This document shows, piece by piece, positions 1-7,261 of a DNA stretch of 37,994 bases; positions within the stretch are counted from its first letter, which is position 1; every line of letters begins with the position of its first letter. Position numbers and translations under genes: made by a program. This DNA is from Saprospiraceae bacterium (GTDB lineage Bacteria > Bacteroidota > Bacteroidia > Chitinophagales > Saprospiraceae), in contig JALVEE010000088.1 in NCBI GenBank assembly GCA_027008645.1, positions 1-37,994 of the forward strand, read 5' to 3'. The notes under the pieces were generated by a model. It was not told the origin of the DNA. It searched no databases and worked only from the letters and a program-made list of their open reading frames with translations.

Positions 1-1
1 A

Positions 2-226
2 AATTACAAAATAGATTCCCCAGACCCAATAGTTGCAATTAAAATAAGAATGGAAGAACTGGAATTGAAACAAAAAGATTTGGTTGGAGTTGTTGGATCC
101 AAAGGTATTGTTTCTGAAGTTTTAAATAAGAAAAGACGACTAACCATTAATATGATTAGAAATCTATCTGATAAACTTAAAATTGCAGTTAATGTTTTAA
201 TACAGGAATATCACTTAAACTCATAA
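2..226 (+). CDS. HigA-like antitoxin, C-terminal part (truncated by window edge)
   Basis: An open frame enters from the left edge and runs 74 codons to a TAA. It reads as the C-terminal part of an XRE-type helix-turn-helix antitoxin of the HigA family: the stretch RMEELELKQKDLVGVVGSKG is the first half of the HTH, followed by SEVLNKKRRLTINMIRNLS and a short tail. Proteins of this family bind their own promoter and neutralise a HigB-type mRNA endonuclease, which is normally encoded just upstream and so would lie outside the window. The N-terminus is not visible. A VapBC pair follows about 240 bases later, so this edge looks like a cluster of toxin-antitoxin modules. The family call rests on the HTH pattern only. 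Confidence 0.7.
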   Translation, partial: NYKIDSPDPIVAIKIRMEELELKQKDLVGVVGSKGIVSEVLNKKRRLTINMIRNLSDKLKIAVNVLIQEYHLNS

Positions 227-465
227 ATCTACCCTACATAACACTAGTGACAAGAAGGTATAGACAGTGAAAATAAAGAAAAAGCATCAAAATCTCTAAT
301 TATAATTCAAGTGCTTTGCGACTTGAAATTGAAATTGAATATTTGGTAGGATTAAGCAAAATCTTGTTTTAAAAGTAAAATCGATTTTTTTTATAAAAGA
401 GAAGTTTACATTGAAACCAAAATAGTATTATCTATGTTCTTTAAGAAAGAATTAATTCAATAATT

Positions 466-705
466 ATGGAAAACATATCAGTAATTAGATTGATGAGGTT
501 GATTAAACCATTAAGTTTCGAACTGAAACTTGAAATTTTATCAGAATTGACTAATAATCTTAAAGCTAAGTTTAAATCAAATGGAAATGAAAAAGAAAAT
601 TTACTAAATGAATTATTTGGTTCTTGGGATGAAACAAGCGATGAGATGGTGAAAGAAATATATCGGAGTAGAGTAAATTCCAATAGAAATTTAAGTTTTG
701 ATTAA
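466..705 (+). CDS. Putative VapB-type antitoxin
   Basis: A 79-residue protein lying one base upstream of a PIN-domain toxin, the usual order for a VapBC module. It starts MENISVIRLMRLIKPLSFEL and continues with a helical charged region (ELTNNLKAKF) and a C-terminal tail rich in Asn and Arg. I do not recognise a named DNA-binding fold in it. The layout resembles the small Bacteroidota and cyanobacterial antitoxins that carry a short N-terminal segment and a C-terminal toxin-wrapping peptide. The antitoxin role is inferred mainly from position and size. It would be expected to bind and block the VapC toxin and to repress the operon. No clear TAnnTTTG promoter was seen in the 240 bases upstream. 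Confidence 0.65.
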   Translation: MENISVIRLMRLIKPLSFELKLEILSELTNNLKAKFKSNGNEKENLLNELFGSWDETSDEMVKEIYRSRVNSNRNLSFD

Positions 706-706
706 T

Positions 707-1105
707 ATGAAATATTTGCTTGATACTGATATTTGTATTTTCTTTCTGCAAGGAAAATATGATATTAAGAAGAAAATCAAAAAAGTTGGTATAAACAATT
801 GTTTCATTTCCGAAATATCAATAGCTGAACTCAAGTTTGGTGCTATAAAAAGTGGAAACATTGAAAAACATTTAAAAGAAGTTGAAAAAATGGAGGAATT
901 ATTCACCGTAATTCCTATATATAGCTCTTTAGATAATTATGCAAAAGAAAAAGTTAAATTACAAAAAACAGGAAATCTAATCCCTGATTTTGACTTATTA
1001 ATTGGAGTCACTTCAATTTCAAATAATTTAGTTTTAGTTACTAATAATGAAAGACATTTAAAAAGAATTTCGAATATTGAATTAGAGAATTGGACGAAAA
1101 TTTAA
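707..1105 (+). CDS. vapC: VapC-type PIN-domain toxin ribonuclease
   Basis: A 132-residue PIN-domain protein, the right length for VapC. The acidic residues that bind the catalytic metal are visible: Asp6 in LLDTDICIFF, Glu41 in EISIAELKFG and Asp96 in IPDFDLLIG, followed by LVTNNERHLKRI, the usual fourth motif of plasmid- and chromosome-borne VapC proteins. The ATG at 707 is chosen because it gives the canonical start MKYLLDTD and sits one base after the antitoxin stop; an in-frame TTG at 698 would overlap the antitoxin gene and adds nothing conserved. VapC toxins are site-specific endoribonucleases acting on tRNA or rRNA; the target here cannot be told from sequence. All catalytic acids appear intact, so the module may be active. 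Confidence 0.88.
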   Translation: MKYLLDTDICIFFLQGKYDIKKKIKKVGINNCFISEISIAELKFGAIKSGNIEKHLKEVEKMEELFTVIPIYSSLDNYAKEKVKLQKTGNLIPDFDLLIGVTSISNNLVLVTNNERHLKRISNIELENWTKI

Positions 1106-1301
1106 ATTAACATAAATCACAAAATAATCCTGTCACTAATAAACGATATGACACAATGGTAAATTATCACAGAATTTTTAAGTAATTCTCGAAAATTAAT
1201 ATTGCTACTTATTTAAAACGCTGACATTTAATTTAATATATTCGCCACAGCTCATATCGCAAAACCTTTAATGAGTTTGATGATTTAAAAAATAAATTAG
1301 A

Positions 1302-1640
1302 ATGAAAAGATATTGTTTTGCATTAGATTTGGTCGATGATAAAAAGCTTATCAAGGCTTATAAAAAATATCACGAAAAAATATGGCCGGAGATAACGGCA
1401 AGTATTAAAAATGCCGGTATAGAAAACTTGGAAATCTATCTTGTTGAAAACAGGCTTTTTATGATAATGGAGGTAAATGACGATTTTTCATTTGATAAAA
1501 AAGCAAAAATGGATAAGGAAAATCCAAAAGTTCAGGAATGGGAAACATTGATGTGGAACTATCAACAAAAACTTCCATTTGCAAAAGAAGGAGAGAAATG
1601 GGTATTGATGGAGAAGATTTTTGAGTTGGAGAAGTCTTGA
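1302..1640 (+). CDS. RhaM/FucM-family sugar mutarotase
   Basis: A 112-residue protein of the L-rhamnose mutarotase family (small ferredoxin-like alpha/beta barrel), which interconverts the anomers of L-rhamnose or L-fucose. The family landmarks are the start MKRYCFALDL, the active-site region YHEKIWPEI with His24, ENLEIYLVENRLFMIMEV, NPKVQEWETLMWNYQQKLP and KWVLMEKIFEL. The long C-terminal part is the form common in Bacteroidota, where it is annotated either as rhamnose or as fucose mutarotase. It lies 66 bases upstream of galK in the same direction and probably opens a six-gene sugar and lactate operon. The sugar acted on here is uncertain: no rhamnose or fucose isomerase is present, and the neighbours point to galactose. 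A weak promoter-like TATATTCG lies about 60 bases upstream. Confidence 0.85.
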   Translation: MKRYCFALDLVDDKKLIKAYKKYHEKIWPEITASIKNAGIENLEIYLVENRLFMIMEVNDDFSFDKKAKMDKENPKVQEWETLMWNYQQKLPFAKEGEKWVLMEKIFELEKS

Positions 1641-1706
1641 TATTTGCCAAGTTAAGGGTTTTGAGTCAAGATGATTAAAAGAAAACAACCATAGTTTACT
1701 AAAAAA

Positions 1707-2852
1707 ATGAAAGAAATAATAAAGCAAGTATTTACAGATAGGTTCGAGGGAAAGCCGGTGATAGTGCGGTCGCCGGGAAGAGTCAATCTGATAGGTGAGC
1801 ACACCGATTATAATGAAGGATTTGTTTTACCTGCCTCGATTGATAAAGCGATATATTTTGCTATTGCTCCCAATAGAGATAATGTATTCAGGTTTTACAG
1901 TTATGACTTGATGGATGAATACGTGACGGAGATAGATAAAATTGAGCCTTGTGATAAGCATTGGGCTAATTATTTGCTTGGTGTAATAGCACAATTTGTC
2001 AAAGATGGTAAACAAGTAATGGGTTTTGACTGCGCATTTGGCGGTGATATACCCATAGGGGCAGGATTGTCTTCATCTGCTGCCATTGAATGTGGATTGG
2101 CTTATGCCATTGACAAAATGCAAAAATTTGGTTATTCCACTATGGAAATGGTTAAAATTTCGCAAAAGGCTGAACACGAATATGCAGGAGTTATGTGTGG
2201 AATTATGGATCAATTTGCAGTCATGCACGGTCAAATCAACAAAGCGATAAAATTGGATTGCCGTTCATTGGAATACGAGCTTTTACCGGTAAAAATGGAG
2301 AATTACAAACTGCTTTTGGTAAATACCGGAGTAAAACATTCGTTGGCATCATCTGAGTATAATAAACGTCGAAATGAGTGTGCTGCGGGCGTTAAAATTC
2401 TCAAAAAATACAATTCATCAATACAATCCTTACGTGACGTTAGTTTGGATTTTATACAAAAACACAAGGCGGAGTTTGATGAGATTGTCTATGATAGATG
2501 TACTTATGTAATCGAAGAAAACATTCGTCTTGATGCAGCCTGTGAGGCGTTAAATAATGGTGATTTCACCGCGTTTGGTAATCAAATGTACCTTTCTCAC
2601 AGGGGATTAAAGGAGAAATATGAGGTGAGTTGTGTGGAATTGGATTTATTGGTTGATATAGCGAAAAAAACAAGGGGAGTACTTGGTGCGAGGATGATGG
2701 GAGGTGGTTTTGGAGGATGTACGATAAATCTTGTAAAGAAAAATGCTGTTGCTAATTTTAAAAATACTATTTTAGCGCAATACAAAACTCCGGAAGGGAA
2801 AGAACCTGAAATCTATGAAGTCGTAATAGATGGAGGAACCGGATTGGCATAA
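1707..2852 (+). CDS. galK: Galactokinase
   Basis: A 381-residue GHMP kinase that phosphorylates alpha-D-galactose to galactose-1-phosphate, the first committed step of the Leloir pathway. The galactokinase signature GRVNLIGEHTDYNEGFVLP is at residues 24-42, with the likely catalytic Arg25; the phosphate-binding GDIPIGAGLSSSAA is at 113-126; CGIMDQF at 164-170 contains the likely catalytic base Asp168; and the C-terminal motif RMMGGGFGGCTINLV is intact. Length is normal for the family. It lies between a mutarotase and an SGLT-type transporter 30 bases downstream. galT, galE and a classical galM are absent from the window, so the later pathway steps must be encoded elsewhere. Confidence 0.95.
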   Translation: MKEIIKQVFTDRFEGKPVIVRSPGRVNLIGEHTDYNEGFVLPASIDKAIYFAIAPNRDNVFRFYSYDLMDEYVTEIDKIEPCDKHWANYLLGVIAQFVKDGKQVMGFDCAFGGDIPIGAGLSSSAAIECGLAYAIDKMQKFGYSTMEMVKISQKAEHEYAGVMCGIMDQFAVMHGQINKAIKLDCRSLEYELLPVKMENYKLLLVNTGVKHSLASSEYNKRRNECAAGVKILKKYNSSIQSLRDVSLDFIQKHKAEFDEIVYDRCTYVIEENIRLDAACEALNNGDFTAFGNQMYLSHRGLKEKYEVSCVELDLLVDIAKKTRGVLGARMMGGGFGGCTINLVKKNAVANFKNTILAQYKTPEGKEPEIYEVVIDGGTGLA

Positions 2853-2882
2853 TTATTATTTTAGTCTAAAAAAATAAAAAAT

Positions 2883-4508
2883 ATGAATGAGCAATTTGCA
2901 TTTATTGATTACTTGATTTTTGGATTATATGCAGTCGTAATACTGGGCGTTGGCTTGTACATGTCTCGAAATAAAAAGGGACAGGACAAAACGACCGAAG
3001 ATTATTTTTTAGCCGGTAAAACTCTTCCATGGTGGGCAATTGGAGCCTCATTAATCGCTGCCAATATTTCAGCAGAACAGTTTATCGGTATGTCAGGATC
3101 GGGTTTTGCCATTGGTTTGGCTATTGCTACCTATGAATTGATGGCTGCATTGACATTGATTATCGTAGGTAAATATTTTTTACCTGTTTTCATTAAACAG
3201 GGATTATATACTATTCCGGAATTTGTTGAAAAGCGGTTTAATACTTCTTTGAAAACGATTTTAGCGATATTTTGGATAGCATTATTTGTATTTGTAAATC
3301 TCACTTCAGTCATTTATCTTGGGGGAAAGGCATTGGATACAGTGCTTGGAGCAGGTGATGGTTCCAATATTTTATTGTACATGTTTGGCTTGGCATTGTT
3401 CGCTGCCGCTTACTCCGTTTGGGGAGGACTGTCTGCCGTAGCTTGGACAGATGTAATACAGGTTGTACTTTTAATTGCCGGTGGATTGGTCACCACTTAT
3501 ATCGCCTTGGATCATGTGACTGCCCAAGGAGGAGCTATCAACGGTTTTGCTCATGTATATGATGTAGCAGCGGATAAATTTCATATGATATTAAAAAGAG
3601 ATAATCCTCAATTTGCCAATCTTCCGGGTATTGCCGTATTGATTGGTGGTATGTGGGTAGCAAATCTGTATTATTGGGGCTTTAACCAATATATTATTCA
3701 AAGGGCCTTGGCGGCAAAATCTCTTAAAGAAGCTCAAAACGGTATCGCTTTTGCTGCATTTTTAAAAATAATAGTTCCACTGATTGTAGTTATCCCGGGT
3801 ATAATCGCATTCGTGATGTACAAAGAGAATATAGCGGATGCTGCCGGTGCTTTTGCGAATGGGGATGCGATAAACTACGATAAAGCATACCCTTGGCTGA
3901 TTCGCACGTTTGTTCCGGCAGGATTTAAAGGGCTTGTTGTTGCTGCTCTATCAGCTGCGATAGTCTCGTCATTGGCTTCAATGTTGAATTCAACCTCTAC
4001 CATTTTCACTATGGATATTTACAAGCCCTATATAAATAAAAATGCAAGTGATAAGCAGTTGGTGACAGTGGGAAGAATCACAGTGTTGGTGGCTTTGGTA
4101 ATTGCAAGCTCAATAGGAAAAACTATGGGCTCTATTCCTCAAATGTTTCAATATATTCAAGAATATACAGGCATAGTCAGTCCGGGTATTCTTGCGGTGT
4201 TCTTAATGGGATTGTTTTGGAAAAAGACAAATGTCAAAGGAGCAATCGTTGGGGTATTGGCGTCAATTCCAATAGCGCTTGCATTGAAATTTCTTCCAAT
4301 CGAAATGCCATTTCTCGACCAAATGCTCTACACTTTATTGATGACAATGGTGGTGATTATGGGTATATCGTTGAATACGGGTGAAGGTGATGATGATCCT
4401 AAAGGTATTCCATTGTTAAAAGAAACTTTTTTGACAGGAAAGACTTTCAATATCAGTGCATATATTATTTTGATAATACTGGTAATACTTTATACAATCT
4501 TTTGGTAA
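2883..4508 (+). CDS. Na+/galactose symporter (SGLT family, vSGLT-like)
   Basis: A 541-residue sodium:solute symporter with about 14 hydrophobic helices, located in the inner membrane. As I recall the Vibrio vSGLT protein, the match is strong along the whole chain: STEDYFLAGK-like N-terminus (here TEDYFLAGKTLPWWAIGAS), NISAEQFIGMSGSG, YTIPEFVEKRFN, VANLYYWGFNQYIIQR, SSLASMLNS and YIQEYTG. Asn61, Gln66 and Glu85 correspond to residues that contact galactose in vSGLT, and the Lys in FLKIIVP and Gln in YIQEYTG are also kept; the Ser just after the Glu is Ala here. Together with galK next door this supports galactose or a close analogue as substrate. It is followed 12 bases later by lutA. Confidence 0.92.
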   Translation: MNEQFAFIDYLIFGLYAVVILGVGLYMSRNKKGQDKTTEDYFLAGKTLPWWAIGASLIAANISAEQFIGMSGSGFAIGLAIATYELMAALTLIIVGKYFLPVFIKQGLYTIPEFVEKRFNTSLKTILAIFWIALFVFVNLTSVIYLGGKALDTVLGAGDGSNILLYMFGLALFAAAYSVWGGLSAVAWTDVIQVVLLIAGGLVTTYIALDHVTAQGGAINGFAHVYDVAADKFHMILKRDNPQFANLPGIAVLIGGMWVANLYYWGFNQYIIQRALAAKSLKEAQNGIAFAAFLKIIVPLIVVIPGIIAFVMYKENIADAAGAFANGDAINYDKAYPWLIRTFVPAGFKGLVVAALSAAIVSSLASMLNSTSTIFTMDIYKPYINKNASDKQLVTVGRITVLVALVIASSIGKTMGSIPQMFQYIQEYTGIVSPGILAVFLMGLFWKKTNVKGAIVGVLASIPIALALKFLPIEMPFLDQMLYTLLMTMVVIMGISLNTGEGDDDPKGIPLLKETFLTGKTFNISAYIILIILVILYTIFW

Positions 4509-4520
4509 ATATAGAACAAT

Positions 4521-5261
4521 TTGAAAATAGCATTATCTATACCGTGTTTTATCGAAGAATTTTATCCTGAAGTAGCTGATTCATCTATGGAATTGATGAG
4601 GAAACTCGGAATTGAATTTGAAGTTCCCCGAGGGCAAACTTGTTGCGGTCAACCTCTCGCCAATTCCGGGTATGAACACAAGGCTATTGGCGCATATCAT
4701 CACTATGTGAATACTTTTGGTGATTTTGAACAAACTCTGATGATATCCGGTAGCTGTTCTTATCATATAAAGGAGCATTATGATATTATAGAACAAACAG
4801 GAAAAGTAAAAAGATTAAGGGAAAATATAAGGGATTTGACCGAATATATTATGTCGGAGTATATTGGAAAATTACCAAAGCTCAGCTATCCTCACAAAGT
4901 TGCCCTGCATACAGGATGCCATTCGCTGAGAGGAATGCGTTTTGGGGTATCGTCTGAACTATCCACACCGACAAAATCATTTTTGATGCCCTTGGTAGAG
5001 CATATTGAGGATATAGAGCTTGTTAGTTTGGACAGACCGGATGAATGCTGTGGTTTTGGCGGGACATTTTCTGTTTATTTTGATGAAATATCCGTAAGAA
5101 TGGGTACAGATAAGCTTGATGATGCTATAAATAAAGGTGTGGAAGTGTTGGTGAGTAACGATATGTCCTGTTTGATGCATCTTGATGGTATAATAAAGAA
5201 GAGAAAACTACCTCTGAAAGTGAGACATATTTTACAGGTTTTAAACGGAGATAAACTATGA
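4521..5261 (+). CDS. lutA: Lactate oxidation complex Fe-S subunit LutA (TTG start)
   Basis: A 246-residue protein with two CCG domains, the LutA/YkgE family. It carries Cys41-Cys42-Gly in GQTCCGQP, Cys79, Cys133 in HTGCHSL, CCGFGG at 176-181 and Cys217, which bind an iron-sulfur cluster. With LutB and LutC it forms a cytoplasmic complex that oxidises L-lactate to pyruvate. The start is a TTG at 4521: it gives the family N-terminus MKIALSIPCFIEEFYPEV and lies 12 bases after the symporter stop, and no ATG fits. lutB begins 3 bases after the stop, so the three lut genes are co-transcribed, probably together with the sugar genes. Confidence 0.93.
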   Translation: MKIALSIPCFIEEFYPEVADSSMELMRKLGIEFEVPRGQTCCGQPLANSGYEHKAIGAYHHYVNTFGDFEQTLMISGSCSYHIKEHYDIIEQTGKVKRLRENIRDLTEYIMSEYIGKLPKLSYPHKVALHTGCHSLRGMRFGVSSELSTPTKSFLMPLVEHIEDIELVSLDRPDECCGFGGTFSVYFDEISVRMGTDKLDDAINKGVEVLVSNDMSCLMHLDGIIKKRKLPLKVRHILQVLNGDKL

Positions 5262-5264
5262 GTT

Positions 5265-6617
5265 ATGGCTATTGATTTCAAGCAAAAATCCGCTTCTTTC
5301 GTTGAAAACAAAACAAGGTCAGCTTGGCACGATACAGCCCTTTGGTTCGTCAGAAACAAACGGGATATTGCGGTAATGGGGGTTGAAAACTGGGAACAAT
5401 TGAGATTGCAAGCGAGCAATATCAAAACTCATTGTCTGTCAAATCTCGACAAATACCTATTGGAATTTGAAGAAAATGCCTTGAAAAACGGGGCGATTGT
5501 GCATTGGGCAAAAGACGCTGATGAACATAATAAAATAGTAGGTGAAATACTGAATAAACACAAAGTAAAAAAAATAGTAAAGAGCAAATCAATGCTCACA
5601 GAGGAATGTGAATTGAATCCATATCTTGAAAAAAATGGAATTGAAGTTATAGACACGGATTTGGGCGAAAGAATTATACAATTGCGCAATGAACCTCCAA
5701 GCCATATAGTTCTTCCCGCCATTCATATCAAAAAAGAAGAAGTATCGGAATTATTTCACGAAAAATGGAATACAGAACGAGGTAATAATGACCCTCAATA
5801 CCTGACATATCAGGCAAGGCTATCATTGAGAAAAGATTTTTTGACTTCGGATGCAGCACTCACAGGAGTGAATTTTGCTGTGGCAGAGACCGGTGAGATA
5901 GTAGTGTGTACAAATGAAGGAAATGCGGATTTGGGAGTCAGTATCACTCCTGTACAAATTCACAGTATGGGATTGGAAAAACTTATTCCCAAGAGAAGCC
6001 ACCTCGGGGTTTTTACGAGAATGCTCGCAAGAAGTGCGACCGGACAAGCCATTACAGTATATACTTCACATTTTAAAAAACCAAAGCCGGAGGGCGAAAT
6101 GCATATTATTATCGTCGATAACGGAAGGTCTGAAAGATTGAAAAAAGAGGATTTTTGGACTTCTCTCAAATGTATCCGCTGCGGTGCTTGCATGAATACC
6201 TGCCCTATCTATCGAAGGTCGGGAGGGCATAGTTACGGTTATACTATACCCGGTCCTATCGGAGCTATATTGACACCAAATATCAATCTTGAAAAATATA
6301 GCGATTTGCCCTTTGCATCCACTCTATGTGGTTCTTGTAGCGATGTTTGTCCTGTGAAAATAGATATCCACAATCAATTGTACAAATGGCGACAAGTAAT
6401 CGGAAAAAACAATGTATTGCCCAAAACAAAAACCATCGCTATGGGATTGGCTGGAAAGATATTGGAAAAACCCGGATTGTTCAAATTTGTCTTTAAAATG
6501 GGAAGAATAGCACTGAGAATACTTCCGGATTTTATAGTTTACAACAGGTGGAACAATTGGGGAAAAGGAAGAAAAATGCCTGAAATCAAGAAAAAGAAAT
6601 TACGAAATGAATTCTAA
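5265..6617 (+). CDS. lutB: Lactate oxidation complex Fe-S subunit LutB
   Basis: A 450-residue protein with an N-terminal LUD domain (about residues 70-290; note the AETGEIVV segment near 207-214) and a C-terminal ferredoxin-like region. The first cluster motif is Cys303-x2-Cys306-x2-Cys309-x3-Cys313 followed by Pro. The second is Cys355-x2-Cys358-x3-Cys362 followed by Pro. This is the LutB/YkgF architecture; the protein passes electrons from lactate towards the quinone pool or another acceptor. It is slightly shorter than typical LutB because the C-terminal tail after the clusters is short. The reading frame overlaps lutC by 11 bases, which suggests translational coupling. Confidence 0.94.
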   Translation: MAIDFKQKSASFVENKTRSAWHDTALWFVRNKRDIAVMGVENWEQLRLQASNIKTHCLSNLDKYLLEFEENALKNGAIVHWAKDADEHNKIVGEILNKHKVKKIVKSKSMLTEECELNPYLEKNGIEVIDTDLGERIIQLRNEPPSHIVLPAIHIKKEEVSELFHEKWNTERGNNDPQYLTYQARLSLRKDFLTSDAALTGVNFAVAETGEIVVCTNEGNADLGVSITPVQIHSMGLEKLIPKRSHLGVFTRMLARSATGQAITVYTSHFKKPKPEGEMHIIIVDNGRSERLKKEDFWTSLKCIRCGACMNTCPIYRRSGGHSYGYTIPGPIGAILTPNINLEKYSDLPFASTLCGSCSDVCPVKIDIHNQLYKWRQVIGKNNVLPKTKTIAMGLAGKILEKPGLFKFVFKMGRIALRILPDFIVYNRWNNWGKGRKMPEIKKKKLRNEF

Positions 6618-7260
6618 AGATAAAATACTTGAAAATATAAGAATGAGTACTTCAAATAGGCAGGTTGAGCTCGAAGAGATACTGTCTTCTCAGAGTAATG
6701 AGATGCATTTAAAGAAGAGTACTAAGAATATGACAGAAGGAGAAAACTCTCTTAATTTGCTTGATAAATTTAAAACTTCATTAGAAGGAGTATCTGCCGA
6801 ATACCGGTTTTTTTCGGATTTTGCTGAAGCAAAAGATATAATCAATGATTTTCTTTCCGGTTACAAGCGATGTGTAAATATGATAAAAGATATTGCAATC
6901 AGCGGAATAAAACTTGATGATTTGAGTTCACCCAAGTCTTTGCACCCATTGGATTTGGCGATAATCAAAGGTGAATTTGGTGTTGCAGAAAATGGAGCGA
7001 TTTGGGTAGATGCCGGGAAATTGCCGGATAGAACAATCCCCTTTCTTTGTGAAAATCTTGTTGTGATGATTGACTCTAATGAGTTGGTCTTGGATATGCA
7101 TCGGGCATACCTGAGGACAGACACACAGGAATACAGTTATGGAGTATTTATAACAGGACCATCTAAGACAGCGGACATTGAGCAGACTTTGGTAGTGGGT
7201 GCACAAGGACCTAAGAGGATGTTGGTTTTGTGCAAAGGGAGTATCCATTATGGGCAGTAA
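6607..7260 (+). CDS. lutC: Lactate oxidation complex subunit LutC (LUD domain)
   Basis: A 217-residue LUD-domain protein and the third member of lutABC. The typical C-terminal half is visible: KGEFGVAENGAIWVDAG, PFLCENLVVMID, YGVFITGPSKTADIEQTLV and VGAQGPKRMLVLCKG. The first 60 residues are charged and poorly conserved, as in other LutC proteins. Its ATG lies inside the end of lutB (11-base overlap). The gene ends at 7260, one base before the stop codon of the convergent gcvP gene, with no hairpin terminator between them, so the two transcripts probably overlap at their 3' ends. Confidence 0.93.
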   Translation: MNSKDKILENIRMSTSNRQVELEEILSSQSNEMHLKKSTKNMTEGENSLNLLDKFKTSLEGVSAEYRFFSDFAEAKDIINDFLSGYKRCVNMIKDIAISGIKLDDLSSPKSLHPLDLAIIKGEFGVAENGAIWVDAGKLPDRTIPFLCENLVVMIDSNELVLDMHRAYLRTDTQEYSYGVFITGPSKTADIEQTLVVGAQGPKRMLVLCKGSIHYGQ

Positions 7261-7261
7261 A

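Noticed and set aside
698-1105. Longer VapC using the TTG at 698
   Set aside because: It would overlap the antitoxin stop and adds only three residues; the ATG at 707 gives the standard LLDTD start.
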